A DNA stretch of 56,865 bases from Bacteroidota bacterium (GTDB taxonomy: Bacteria; Bacteroidota; Rhodothermia; Rhodothermales; UBA10348), in the NCBI GenBank assembly GCA_029262855.1, contig JAJCYP010000039.1, positions 1 through 56,865 on the forward strand. Direction: 5' to 3'. Under the pieces are notes generated by a model. The model ran no database searches, was not told the DNA's origin, and saw only the letters and a program-made list of their open reading frames with translations. Made by a program: the position numbers and the translations under genes. Positions 26,648 to 35,720 of this stretch are shown piece by piece (within the stretch, counting starts at the first letter, position 1; each line of letters opens with the position of its first letter).

Positions 26648-29600
26648 ATGTCTCGCTCGATTACAAAGCACCTCGCCCTGACAACCGCCCTTCTGTCGGG
26701 AGCCGTTCAGGTCTCGGCCCAGGATACCGGCTCGGTGCATGATGACCTCTTGCGCAACCTCAAGGCCAAGACAGTGCTTGAGGTCGAGAGGGTGAGCCAA
26801 TTCGTGGCATCCCATGACGTCCCAACCTCCGGAACGGCGTCAGGCGCCCGTTTTGAACTCATGCGGGTCGCCCGTGGGCACCCCGTCTATCGGGTCACCC
26901 ACAATCTTGCAGCTTCCCTGGGAGCCGGCGTCTCAGGGGTCCGCCTGGGCGGTTGGGTTGGTACCAACCTGGAAGGGGCCGGCTTGGTAGTTGGGGTCTG
27001 GGATGCTGAAACGGCCCTTCCAGGACACCTTGAATTTGGGTCGCGGATTCGAGTCATCGACACCGCGTCCTCCCCGGCCTCCCACGCAACACACGTCACG
27101 GGTACCGTGGGCGCCTCTGGTGTCCGTGAGGAGGCGATGGGGATGGCGCCCGCCGTCCTGATTGACGCCTATGATTGGCAGAACGATCGCGTGGAAATGG
27201 CGGCCGCCGGAGCAGACGGCCTCCTGGTCTCGAATCATTCCTACGGGACTTTCGGGGGTTGGGTGCAAGACTTCCGGGGAACTGGACGGTGGACCTGGCT
27301 GGGTGACACCGGTGTCAGTCAGACCGAAGACTACCGGTATGGCTTCTACGGTGAGGAAGCTGCCGCCTGGGATGCGATTGCATTCGCTTCTCCAAACCAC
27401 GTGATCGTCAAGTCGGCCGGCAACGAGCGCGCGGATCGTGGACCGACTCCCGGGACACCCCACGATATCTTCACCGAGACCGGCTGGGCAACCTCTACCG
27501 CCCATCGCCCCACCGACGGCGGGCCGGATGGATATGATTCAATCCTGGATGCCGGGCTGGGCAAGAATGTGCTGACTGTCGGGGCGGTGGAGGATCTGAC
27601 CGGGTTCTTTCCGGAGCCTGAGGATGTCCGAATGACGACTTTCTCAGGTTGGGGCCCGGCCGACGACGGGCGTGTCAAGCCAGACATCGTTGCGAACGGC
27701 ACCAGTGTCTGGTCCTCGGTAGCTGCGGGTCCGGACGCCTACGCTTACTCCTCCGGGACGTCCATGGCGGCGCCGATTGTGGCCGGCGCCGTGGCCCTGA
27801 TTCAGGAGGCCTACATGGACCTGTACGGGGTTCCGCCGTCGGCGGCCACGGTTCGAGCGCTGATCATCCACTCGGCGCGAGAGGCGGGACCCGACGTTGG
27901 CCCGGATTACCAGTTTGGCTGGGGGCTGATCGATGTGGCGGCTGCCGTCGCTTTCCTCAGGGAGGCCGAGCGGCTGGGGACCCTGATCACTGGCACGCTG
28001 GCACCCGGTCAGTCGGTCAGCTATGGGACAGAACTCCTCCCTCAGACAGAACTCAGCGTCACGCTGGTGTGGACTGACCCTCCGGCTCAAGAGCGGCCGA
28101 TGGCCCTCAACGCGCGAGTCCCGATACTCGTCAATGACCTCGATGTCCGCGTGACAGGCCCGGACGGCATTTTCCTACCGTTCCGACTGGATCCAGACAA
28201 CCCGCGCGCTGCCGCCACCCGGGGACGCAACGATGTCGACACTGTCGAGCGGGTGAACGAACGACCGCTCCAGGGAGGCTCCTACGACATCCACGTAAGC
28301 CTGGCTGCGAGTGCCCTGGGCTCCCAGCGCTTCACGCTCCTTATCGGACCGGCATCCTCTGGCGGGACAGCTGGATCGACCGTGAGCGGACGACTGATGC
28401 TCGCCGGGCATCCCGCCGGAGGCGTGAAGGTCGTGGCCGCAGGCAAAGAGGCCATTTCTGCGGCCGATGGGACGTTCCACCTGCCCAGCCTTCCGTCGGG
28501 TTCAGTCAGCGTCGTCCCTGAGCCAGGATTCGGATTCCAGCCGGAATCGATCACCCTCGAGTTGCCGACCACCGAGTGGGTGGAGTTCACAGCATCCTCC
28601 CTTCTGCGCGCCGACGGCGTCCAACTGTTCTCGAGTCCGAATCTCCTGCGAGAGGGTGAGTGGGAATCTCGTCAGGAGGTGACTTCCACGGCGGCCGGCG
28701 GCGTCTATGGGCTCGAGGTTTTCCTGGCCTCCGAGATTGATCTGAACGGCGCCACGGTCAGTCTTGATTATGAGTTCGGCTCCCTTGCACAATCCTACGT
28801 GGGCAGTCAGGCCAGCCGATTCCTGGCGCTCCACTCGGGCTGGCGTGCCACACCGGTTTCCGCTGGTCGATTCGTGAAACGGGTCCCGCTGTTCTGGCAG
28901 TCACCGGACGCGGCTCCGCAGGCCATCGATGTCCCCTTCCTCGTGTACGACGCGGGAGACCGGCTGGTGGGGGCCGACACCTTGAGGTGGCAGTTGACTC
29001 GGGAGGATGACATGGCTCCGATCATCTATACCCGCATCGATGTTGCGGGGAGGGGTCTCGCGCTACCGGGACGGGAAATCATTATCCGGGCGGATGTACT
29101 CGATGGGAGTTCGCTTGCCGCCGTGGGCGCCAGAATGATTGACCGGGATTCGGGTAATTTCCTTGCGTACGCCACACTCCATGACGACGGAGTCTGGGCC
29201 CGACACGGCGATGCGCTTGCCGGCGATCGGCTCTACAGCACCGTATTCAGCACCGCCCTTGAAGCAGACCTGCGCGTTGATCTGGAGGCCGAGGATGTGC
29301 GCGGCAACAAAGTCGTCCAGCCCGGTGCGTGGCACATATCATCGCGGCCATTCGTGCCGGTGCACCGCTATCTGCTTCTGACGTGGTCGCAGACGGATGT
29401 GGACACCGATGCCCATCGACGTGCCCTCCAGGAGGCGGGAATCGAGCACGACTATTGGGAGTTCGACGTACGGGGGCAACTTCCGGATTCGCTGCTGTCT
29501 CACTACGACGGCATTCTGTGGTCCTGGCACAATCGACTGCTTGATCGTCCTCCGGACCGCAGCCTGTTTGCGGAGGCCCTCAACAGGAAAGTCCCGATGG

Positions 29601-30226
29601 CCCTCCTTGGGATCAGGATTGATCCGGACAACTGGCTGGCCCCCCTGGTCGGAATCACGCGAACGGGATCAGTCTGGGTAGACCGGGCTGAGGGTGCGCC
29701 GGATGACTCGGTCTTTTTCGGGACGGCAACGAGCATCCAGCCTGGGCTTGTCCCAACGTGGCAGGGCGGCTCTCCCGCGTTGCTGTTCGACGGCCACGTA
29801 ATTGGAGCCCGCAGCGGGTCCACTCTGATATCGGGCCTCTCTCCTCTGCTGTTGCCAGAGGAAAGTCGGCCGGAGTTCCTGCGAAAGACGCTGTACGCAA
29901 TAACGGGAGACCAGAGCCTTTCGACGCCTTCAACATCCATCGAGCCAAGCGCACCTCCGGCCACCTTCGGATTGAGGATCCCGTACCCCAATCCCGCCAG
30001 CACCGCGGCCCTTCTGGGATTCAATCTGGCCTTGCCCGGCCCGGTACGGCTCGACGCCTATGATGTCCTTGGCCGCAAGGTGGCCAGCATCTGGGACGGC
30101 TATCTGGATGTGGGCGCGCACGAGCACACGTGGGACCTGGAGCACCTGCCTGCCGGCGTGTATTTCGTGGTACTGTCTGCAGGCGGCCAAACAGAAACGA
30201 CCCACCTTGTCGTGACGCGGGAGTAG
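26648..30226 (+). CDS. Large secreted subtilase (S8) with T9SS sorting domain
   Basis: Protein of 1192 aa starting at ATG 26648, which gives a signal peptide (ALTTALLSGAVQVSAQ). The upstream in-frame extension from 26306 overlaps the exonuclease gene and has no signal. The subtilase catalytic triad is visible: D119 (VGVWDAETA), H146 (ASHATHVTGTV) and S372 (SSGTSMAAPIVAGA). A P-type beta-sandwich region follows, then a carboxypeptidase-regulatory-like segment near residue 570 (VSGRLMLAGHPAGGVKV). The terminal 80 residues (RIPYPNPASTAALLGFNL ... AYDVLGRKVASIW ... AGVYFVVLSA) are a T9SS type A sorting domain. Predicted cell-surface or released protease. Confidence 0.9.
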   Translation: MSRSITKHLALTTALLSGAVQVSAQDTGSVHDDLLRNLKAKTVLEVERVSQFVASHDVPTSGTASGARFELMRVARGHPVYRVTHNLAASLGAGVSGVRLGGWVGTNLEGAGLVVGVWDAETALPGHLEFGSRIRVIDTASSPASHATHVTGTVGASGVREEAMGMAPAVLIDAYDWQNDRVEMAAAGADGLLVSNHSYGTFGGWVQDFRGTGRWTWLGDTGVSQTEDYRYGFYGEEAAAWDAIAFASPNHVIVKSAGNERADRGPTPGTPHDIFTETGWATSTAHRPTDGGPDGYDSILDAGLGKNVLTVGAVEDLTGFFPEPEDVRMTTFSGWGPADDGRVKPDIVANGTSVWSSVAAGPDAYAYSSGTSMAAPIVAGAVALIQEAYMDLYGVPPSAATVRALIIHSAREAGPDVGPDYQFGWGLIDVAAAVAFLREAERLGTLITGTLAPGQSVSYGTELLPQTELSVTLVWTDPPAQERPMALNARVPILVNDLDVRVTGPDGIFLPFRLDPDNPRAAATRGRNDVDTVERVNERPLQGGSYDIHVSLAASALGSQRFTLLIGPASSGGTAGSTVSGRLMLAGHPAGGVKVVAAGKEAISAADGTFHLPSLPSGSVSVVPEPGFGFQPESITLELPTTEWVEFTASSLLRADGVQLFSSPNLLREGEWESRQEVTSTAAGGVYGLEVFLASEIDLNGATVSLDYEFGSLAQSYVGSQASRFLALHSGWRATPVSAGRFVKRVPLFWQSPDAAPQAIDVPFLVYDAGDRLVGADTLRWQLTREDDMAPIIYTRIDVAGRGLALPGREIIIRADVLDGSSLAAVGARMIDRDSGNFLAYATLHDDGVWARHGDALAGDRLYSTVFSTALEADLRVDLEAEDVRGNKVVQPGAWHISSRPFVPVHRYLLLTWSQTDVDTDAHRRALQEAGIEHDYWEFDVRGQLPDSLLSHYDGILWSWHNRLLDRPPDRSLFAEALNRKVPMALLGIRIDPDNWLAPLVGITRTGSVWVDRAEGAPDDSVFFGTATSIQPGLVPTWQGGSPALLFDGHVIGARSGSTLISGLSPLLLPEESRPEFLRKTLYAITGDQSLSTPSTSIEPSAPPATFGLRIPYPNPASTAALLGFNLALPGPVRLDAYDVLGRKVASIWDGYLDVGAHEHTWDLEHLPAGVYFVVLSAGGQTETTHLVVTRE

Positions 30227-30379
30227 AGCTTCCCCAAGAATCCTGACCAAAGATGGACCGAACGCGCTGCTGTACGCTACAGAATCGACACACTCTTGTA
30301 GCGACTCCGACTAACCTGTGGCGCGCGCGCTGGGTATACTTCTCCAAACAAAGCCGGTCCTCGCGGACTACAGCAGCAC
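30227..30379. other. Intergenic, possible promoter
   Basis: A TATACT box at 30335-30340 lies 40 nt before the small periplasmic protein gene, but no matching -35 is present. An imperfect hairpin (CGCTACA 30275-30281 with TGTAGCG 30297-30303) lacks a U tract, so terminator function for the subtilase is uncertain. Confidence 0.3.
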
Positions 30380-30811
30380 ATGAAACGGTTTACAGCTTCC
30401 CTGATGATCGCCCTGTTCCTGGGCACGCTCACGGCGGGGTCTGCACTGGCGCAGCGGCAGCGTCGGATGAGTCCTGAGCAGATGAAGGAGCGGATGACGG
30501 CTCAGATTGATGAGACCATAGCGGGTCTTGCGCTGACCGGTGACCGCGCCGAGACCGTCAAACTCCTCCTCACGAATCAGGCCGAGAAACGCATCGCTCT
30601 TCAGACCGGGGCCAGGCCCCGCGGTGGCCAGGCCGGCAACGAAGATCGTCGGGCTGCTATGACCGCCATGCGCGAGCAGATGGGAGCACTCGATGAAGAA
30701 ACCCTTGCTCTCCTCGGGGACGTTCTCTCGGAAGAGGAGCTGGTCAAGTACGCGGAAATCGTACAGGCCCAGCGACCGGGTCGCCGCCGCGGCAACCCAA
30801 ATACGCAATAG
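30380..30811 (+). CDS. Small periplasmic protein, Spy/LTXXQ-like
   Basis: Protein of 143 aa with a signal peptide (MIALFLGTLTAGSALA). The mature part is a charged, all-helical protein rich in Gln, Arg, Met and Glu (MSPEQMKERMTAQIDETIAG, RRAAMTAMREQMGALDEETL), the style of Spy/CpxP-like metal or folding-stress chaperones. The LTxxQ motif is not exact. It is convergent with the cytochrome gene. Function by composition only. Confidence 0.6.
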   Translation: MKRFTASLMIALFLGTLTAGSALAQRQRRMSPEQMKERMTAQIDETIAGLALTGDRAETVKLLLTNQAEKRIALQTGARPRGGQAGNEDRRAAMTAMREQMGALDEETLALLGDVLSEEELVKYAEIVQAQRPGRRRGNPNTQ

Positions 30812-30832
30812 CACCGACCTTCAGGAGCTAAG

Positions 30833-30867
30833 CCGTAGCCGTCACCGCGATACGCTGACGGCTACGG
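30833..30867. terminator. Convergent hairpin, likely bidirectional terminator
   Basis: Perfect 12-bp stem (arms 30833-30844 and 30856-30867) with an 11-nt loop between two convergent genes; it covers the stop codon of the cytochrome gene. No U tract on either side, so the terminator role is inferred from position and stem strength. Confidence 0.55.
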
Positions 30868-32794
30868 AGGCCCCCGGAGCGCCTGTCGATTCGTCCACGA
30901 CGAAGTAGAGGCCGGGAGCGACGGGTTGGCCGGACCCCGTCCGGAGGTCCCAGTACTTCGCCGTCAGAGTTCGAATGCGGCGGCCCAGTATGTCGTAGAC
31001 GCCAAGGCTCAGGACAGCTGGTTCCGCATCCCTGGCCCCGGAAGTCTGGACGAACGAAACTCCAGCCGCCGTCGGATTGGGATAGGCCGTCAAGGTGTTT
31101 CGGTTTGGCCGGCGCGCCTCTGTCTCGATGGCGACGGATGCGCCGATCTCCAGAACAGTCTCAGCCATCACCTCGGGGGCGTTTGGCACCGCTGCGTACA
31201 TGGCACGAAATCGATCGACTTCGTCGGTCTGATTGGACAGGAGGTCTTCTGCATACCGCGGACTGACGCTCTGGTACAGGAGCCTGACCTCAAGAAGATG
31301 AGCCTGGTCCGTGGCGCCGATGCGGTAGGTCACTCGGTCAGCGCCCGTCCCCTCAATTCCTCCCTGTCGATTGAAGTCAGGATCCGCGCCGGCCGCTCCG
31401 ATCACGGGAGTATCACCCGCCCGCGGACCCGACGAGACCCAACCCTGAGGAGGAATGCGGTTGTCCTTGAGATAGCGTGACGCCCGGAGCAGTCCGTGCG
31501 TTGGATCGCCCTCTGGTGTGCCCAGAATGGACTGGTACACCTGTGCGTCGGCGCCTGATCTGATGACCTCCAGATGGGGCGAGAACGAGGCCGGCCGGGC
31601 ATCCAACTGACCCGTCTCGGGACTCCACGCTCCGGAGTGAAATACGGTACTTCCGGAGACATCGGTGAGCTTCACCTCCAGCCACATACGCCTCGATGGA
31701 TATCCGGTGGGCAGCTTGTGTCCGGACCAATTCTGAACGCTGACTCCTACCGTAAGGGTGTCGCCATCCCAGAGAGGCGTGGCCTCGACAGTCGCCGCCG
31801 AGGCAAGCACCCTCCTGGTGCGCGCAATGGTCGAATCGAAGTGGACGGCCTCGGCCGCAACGCCGAGGGCCTCGGCGTTGTCTCTGAGCATGGTCAGCAT
31901 GTACGCGTTCCCACCCACAAACTCGTGCCGATAGAACGGTTCACGGGCGTCCAGTCCCCGCGGCGTGTTCGCGATGGGTACCGGGACCGGTTCCACGGGC
32001 ATGTGGCAGGTCTGACACTGGATGTCTGCGGCCGGGAATATGGAATTGAGCCACTCCAGATAGGGAGTCTGCTCGGGAAGCCTTCCGGTCACCGCGCCGG
32101 TTTCGTCAACCGAATTGGTAAACAAGGTGTGGCAGGTGGCACAGAGGGCGGAGCTGTTGATGTGCTCCCCGTACACGGGCTCGTAGCCGCTCATCGCGAG
32201 CATGGGCCAGCCAATGGGGTCGGTATAGGGACCGTATATGGTCTGGTCGTGACTGACCTCGAAGCCGCCGGAGAAGCTCACTTCCTGTCCGAGGTTGTCA
32301 GGCTTGATCTGGTGGCAGACCGTGCAGCTGACACCATCGAGCGCCAGTGGATCCGATCGCATGTCATCCATGGAATACCAGGTGCCTCCGGCCTCGCGCG
32401 CTTCGAGGCGGCCCATGGGGGCGTGGCACGTGGTGCACTTGTCTTCGATGGCCTCTGCCAGACCAGGGTTGGCCGCGACCTCAGCGCTTACCTTGGCTTG
32501 CCACAGCGGATCCTTGGCCGCGTTCGCCATCATGGTGCTTCTCCAGAATGTAGGCGGCGACACGTCGCCGCGGTTCTGCCCTCTGAGGGCGGCCGGGTCC
32601 GCGGGATCGGGCGTGTGGCAGGCCGCACAGTTTCCAGAGCCTGAGAACAGGTGCCCCTGATTCCGCGGCAGCTCCGCGGAGCGGTGACCGACTGCCAGGA
32701 CCGCCCCGACAACGAGCGGCAAGAGGAGAAGTCTGAGCGGGCTGTTCAACTCGTGTGAGATGGCCGTGGGACGTACTCCGATGGTATCGACCAC
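30842..32794 (-). CDS. Five-heme c-type cytochrome with T9SS sorting domain
   Basis: Protein of 650 aa. Five CxxCH motifs are present at residues 56-60 (CAACH), 120-124 (CTTCH), 157-161 (CTVCH), 218-222 (CATCH) and 260-264 (CQTCH). The arrangement resembles the cytochrome c554-type multiheme domain. The N-terminal hydrophobic segment (RLLLLPLVVGAVLAVG) should direct export. The C-terminus (LTAYPNPTAAGVSFV ... GVYDILGRRIRTL ... PGLYFVVD) is a T9SS type A sorting domain. A multiheme protein delivered to the surface suggests extracellular electron transfer or a surface redox role; that is inference. The GTG start at 32794 is uncertain (no strong ribosome-binding site). It lies 23 nt after the rmuC stop, possibly in one operon. 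Confidence 0.85.
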   Translation of the reverse strand: MVDTIGVRPTAISHELNSPLRLLLLPLVVGAVLAVGHRSAELPRNQGHLFSGSGNCAACHTPDPADPAALRGQNRGDVSPPTFWRSTMMANAAKDPLWQAKVSAEVAANPGLAEAIEDKCTTCHAPMGRLEAREAGGTWYSMDDMRSDPLALDGVSCTVCHQIKPDNLGQEVSFSGGFEVSHDQTIYGPYTDPIGWPMLAMSGYEPVYGEHINSSALCATCHTLFTNSVDETGAVTGRLPEQTPYLEWLNSIFPAADIQCQTCHMPVEPVPVPIANTPRGLDAREPFYRHEFVGGNAYMLTMLRDNAEALGVAAEAVHFDSTIARTRRVLASAATVEATPLWDGDTLTVGVSVQNWSGHKLPTGYPSRRMWLEVKLTDVSGSTVFHSGAWSPETGQLDARPASFSPHLEVIRSGADAQVYQSILGTPEGDPTHGLLRASRYLKDNRIPPQGWVSSGPRAGDTPVIGAAGADPDFNRQGGIEGTGADRVTYRIGATDQAHLLEVRLLYQSVSPRYAEDLLSNQTDEVDRFRAMYAAVPNAPEVMAETVLEIGASVAIETEARRPNRNTLTAYPNPTAAGVSFVQTSGARDAEPAVLSLGVYDILGRRIRTLTAKYWDLRTGSGQPVAPGLYFVVDESTGAPGASVAVSVSR

Positions 32795-32817
32795 CCGGCA
32801 CCCGACAAAAGGCCAAC

Positions 32818-34260
32818 CTACCTGGACGGACCGGGAGGTTCCGCGGGCTCGTCCTGGTGCCCGCCGTCCCCACCGTCACCGCCGTGCCCACCGTCACCGC
32901 CAAATGGCAACTGCGGCACGGGAACGATGTCGATCGCGGACATCTTCCGGGGCAGGGCATCGACTGGCTCGACAGCGGGCACCTCCTTGGTCGATCCGCT
33001 CCCCAACTCCTTGAACCGGCGTGCGGACACCAGGACGCGGGACTCCAGCGTGCCGACGGCCTTGTTGTAGTTGCCGATGGCCGTATTCAGACCCGTTCCC
33101 ACCCTGGAGAAGTGCTCGGCGAGGTGGCAGATGCGGTCATAGAGCTCCTGGCCCAGGCTGCTGATCTGGCGCGCATTCTCCGCAATCTGCTCCTGTCGCC
33201 AGCCGTAAGCCACCGCCCGCAGCAGCGCGATCAGCGTCATCGGCGTGGCAACGATCACGTTGCTGTCGATCCCGTACTCAAAGAGCCCCGGGTCCGTCTG
33301 CAGCGCGGCGTAGTAGAACGACTCGCCCGGGAGAAAGAGCACCACCATGTCCGGGGTGGTATCGAACTGGTCGTGGTAGGCCTTCGCCCCAAGCTTTCGG
33401 ATGTGCTCCTTCAGCTGGGAGACGTGCCTCAAGGCCTCGCGGCGCCGGGTCTCTTCATCTTCGGCCTCGATGGTCTTGAGATATGCCTCCAGCGGCACCT
33501 TCGCATCGACGACAATGATCCGGTCGCCGGGGAGTTTGACCACGAGGTCGGGACGCAGCCGCCCCTCGGAGGTCCGCACCGTGGGTTGCTCCTGGAAATC
33601 GCAGTAGGACACCATCCCGGCCATCTCAACCACGCGGCGTAGCTGGACCTCACCCCATCTCCCCCGCACGTCGGGGCGTCTCAGGGCGGTGACGAGGTTG
33701 GCCGCCTCTTTCTGCAGCTTCGCCTGGGACTCCGAGAGGGACTTGACCTGCTCGCGCAGCGCAGAGTAGGAGTCCGTGCGGTCCTTTTCCACGGCCGCCA
33801 ACTGCTGTTGGACTGCTTCGAGCGACTTCCCGAGGGGGTCCACGAGTTGTTGAATCTTGAGCCGACCATGCTCACCGCGTTCGTCCGCCTTGGACACCAG
33901 CTTGTCGAACTGGCTGCGAGCCAGTTCCATGAACGTCTTGTTGTTCTCGTCCAGTGCCTTGCGGGAAAGCGCGTCGATCTGCATGATCCACTGTTCCTGT
34001 GCCTGGGTCAACGCATTGATTTTCTCCTCGTCCACTCTCCTTTCCACATTGCGAGCGGTGCGCTCAGCAGACAACAGGCGTTCGGATTCGCTGTGGGCGC
34101 CGCGGAGATTTTCCAACTCAACGCGGAGGTATTCCAACTGAGACGAGCGCTCCCCGAGGCTGGCGGACAGGGCGTGTACCCTTGTCCTGACAATGAGCCA
34201 TGACATCACCGCGCCTACTGCGATGCCGATAGCTCCGATTAGAAGTGTGCCGGTTTCCAA
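32818..34260 (-). CDS. rmuC: DNA recombination protein RmuC
   Basis: Protein of 480 aa with the full RmuC layout: a short N-terminal membrane anchor (LLIGAIGIAVGAVMSWLIV), a long coiled coil (about residues 30-190) and the RmuC catalytic-like core (PDVRGRWGEVQLRRVVEMAG, LRPDLVVKLPGDRIIVVDAK, DMVVLFLPGESFYYAAL). RmuC limits DNA inversion and is thought to be a nuclease-fold protein of the PD-(D/E)xK type. The last 20 residues are an unusual Gly/Asp/His tail (FGGDGGHGGDGGDGGHQDE). The visible start is a TTG at 34260; no better in-frame start precedes the membrane segment. Confidence 0.92.
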   Translation of the reverse strand: METGTLLIGAIGIAVGAVMSWLIVRTRVHALSASLGERSSQLEYLRVELENLRGAHSESERLLSAERTARNVERRVDEEKINALTQAQEQWIMQIDALSRKALDENNKTFMELARSQFDKLVSKADERGEHGRLKIQQLVDPLGKSLEAVQQQLAAVEKDRTDSYSALREQVKSLSESQAKLQKEAANLVTALRRPDVRGRWGEVQLRRVVEMAGMVSYCDFQEQPTVRTSEGRLRPDLVVKLPGDRIIVVDAKVPLEAYLKTIEAEDEETRRREALRHVSQLKEHIRKLGAKAYHDQFDTTPDMVVLFLPGESFYYAALQTDPGLFEYGIDSNVIVATPMTLIALLRAVAYGWRQEQIAENARQISSLGQELYDRICHLAEHFSRVGTGLNTAIGNYNKAVGTLESRVLVSARRFKELGSGSTKEVPAVEPVDALPRKMSAIDIVPVPQLPFGGDGGHGGDGGDGGHQDEPAEPPGPSR

Positions 34261-34373
34261 GACTCAACTTGCCCGATTACGTGCCCGTACCGATAGGGTA
34301 ACGACCGGGAGTGTCACCTAATTGTCATACCCACTGGGATTAAAACATCCAGGCAGCCCTGGGCACGCTGAGA

Positions 34374-35513
34374 CTACCGGCCGTAGAGGAACAGGAGCAT
34401 GTCCGGGAACCGCGCCGACCACGCCAATTCATGGTGACCAGCCCCCTCAGCGATCTCCAGATGCACCTCGGTGTCATCGGACCGACTCTCGATCTCCCGA
34501 GCCAGCGATCGGGCACCAGACACCATCCCGGCACCCTCCTCGTTACCGACGTCCACCCAGACCCGGGAGGATATCCCGGTGGATTCCCGGACCAGGGCGA
34601 GGATTGACTCCCCATCCCACCACACCGAGGGCGATGCGGCCAGAACGGCCTCGAAAACGTCTGGCCGGACAAGCCCGGCATAGATCGATATCAATCCACC
34701 GAGCGACGAGCCGCCCACTGCGGAGCGAGACGGGACGGTGCGGTACTCGGCATCGATGAACGGCTTGAGTTCCTCCACCAGAAAGCGGACGTAGTCTCGA
34801 CCCCTTCCGCCCGGGGTCTCGGCTCCAGAGACGGACCTCGCCGTGGGGGTGTATTCACTGATCCGGGCCGGCGTGGCCTCAATCCCAACAATGATGATCG
34901 GCTCAATCGCACGCTTGGCAATGAGGGCTTCGGCGGTCTCATCGGCACCCCATTCAAACCCGCTGGCCCGGCTGTCGAAGATGGCCTGCCCATCCTGCAG
35001 ATACAGGACGGGATAACGATCCCCCGAATCAGCATAGTTCGGCGGCAGATATACCCACACGTCCCGAGCGTGGTCCAGGAAGGCGGATTCGATTCCCGAA
35101 TGTGCCTTCACGGTCCCGGTGAGTCGGATTGTGGCGTCTGGGGGCGGCTCGTTGAAGGCCCGTCTAACCCTCTCACCAGCCACCGTTCGAGCGACGAGGC
35201 GATCTCTTCCGACCTCCCAGCCATCTGAAGGCACGGCCCGCTCCACCTTGAACTTGTAGCGAGCCGGCTCGCGGCTCACGGGAAGGGCTACCCTCGCGGT
35301 GAAGACCGAATCGCCGTCCGGATCCTCGGCGATCAAGGTCGCGCTCCAACTCAGGGGTGAAACTGATCCGCGAACCCCAACGGTGTCGGAGTCGGGCGTG
35401 AATCGCCCCGCAGCGATCTCCTGCGACATATCGACTTCAAACGTGGTCAAACCCCCATCGTCGGAGGTAGAACAGGCCGAAGCCAAGAACAGGAAAAAGA
35501 GGGGGTGTCGCAT
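34374..35513 (-). CDS. Esterase-family lipoprotein (enterochelin esterase-like alpha/beta hydrolase)
   Basis: Protein of 379 aa from the ATG at 35513; a TTG at 35522 is the alternative. Lipoprotein signal with lipobox ASAC (C14). An E-set/CBM48-like N-terminal segment (FTPDSDTVGVRGSVSPLSW) precedes the esterase D/Fes-type hydrolase domain (DVWVYLPPNY near residue 151, nucleophile GGSSLGG with S270, GAGHHELAW near residue 361). This order, E-set then hydrolase, is typical of Fes/feruloyl-esterase-like surface enzymes. Substrate unknown. Upstream lie two hairpins and an array of TGTCTC words (see those entries), so it may share regulation with the nearby sigma-54 system. Confidence 0.85.
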   Translation of the reverse strand: MRHPLFFLFLASACSTSDDGGLTTFEVDMSQEIAAGRFTPDSDTVGVRGSVSPLSWSATLIAEDPDGDSVFTARVALPVSREPARYKFKVERAVPSDGWEVGRDRLVARTVAGERVRRAFNEPPPDATIRLTGTVKAHSGIESAFLDHARDVWVYLPPNYADSGDRYPVLYLQDGQAIFDSRASGFEWGADETAEALIAKRAIEPIIIVGIEATPARISEYTPTARSVSGAETPGGRGRDYVRFLVEELKPFIDAEYRTVPSRSAVGGSSLGGLISIYAGLVRPDVFEAVLAASPSVWWDGESILALVRESTGISSRVWVDVGNEEGAGMVSGARSLAREIESRSDDTEVHLEIAEGAGHHELAWSARFPDMLLFLYGR

Positions 35514-35548
35514 CAGGAACAACTGGCGCTGAGTCAGCCCCGAAATTA

Positions 35549-35587
35549 GAGAATGCCGCCCAGCAAAAAGTGCTGGGCGGCATTCTC
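35549..35587. terminator. Strong hairpin between subtilase lipoprotein and esterase genes
   Basis: Perfect 17-bp stem with a 5-nt loop (arms 35549-35565 and 35571-35587). It is downstream of the minus-strand subtilase lipoprotein gene and just upstream of the esterase start, so it probably ends the former transcript. The following minus-strand bases (TCTAATTTCG) are only weakly U-rich. Confidence 0.65.
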
Positions 35588-35606
35588 AAGGTCAAGTGAC
35601 AAACCA

Positions 35607-35631
35607 GGCATCGGACCCCTCTTCCGATGCC
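35607..35631. terminator. Second hairpin, tandem with the previous one
   Basis: Perfect 9-bp stem (GGCATCGGA/TCCGATGCC) with a 7-nt loop. On the minus strand it is followed by TGGTTTGTCACTT. Lies 90 nt after the subtilase lipoprotein stop and could act as the primary terminator. Confidence 0.5.
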
Positions 35632-35654
35632 CGGCGCGACACTCATCCTGAGTT

Positions 35655-35708
35655 GTGAGACAGTTCCGGTGTCTCAGCGGTGTCTCGCGAGTGTCTCAAA
35701 TGAGACAC
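35655..35708. promoter_or_regulatory. Array of TGTCTC/GAGACA words (operator cluster candidate)
   Basis: Five copies of a TGTCTC-type word in 54 bp, in alternating orientation: TGAGACA at 35656-35662, TGTCTCA at 35670-35676, TGTCTCG at 35681-35687, GTGTCTCA at 35691-35698 and TGAGACAC at 35701-35708. The last two form a perfect palindrome, GTGTCTCA-AA-TGAGACAC. The same word recurs at 42100-42126 upstream of a sigma-54-type promoter. Confidence 0.55.
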
Positions 35709-35720
35709 CCCTTCTGACAC

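Noticed and set aside
30335-30340. TATACT box as a firm promoter of the small periplasmic protein
   Set aside because: No -35 at usual distance; kept only as a weak note.
31574-32644. Open frame of 356 codons on the plus strand opposite the cytochrome
   Set aside because: All five heme motifs are on the minus strand; the other frame is a shadow.
35526-35539. Possible sigma-54 element for the esterase gene on the minus strand
   Set aside because: GG-N10-GC spacing is met, but the -24 block is GGGGCTGA and the site is within 20 nt of the start codon.
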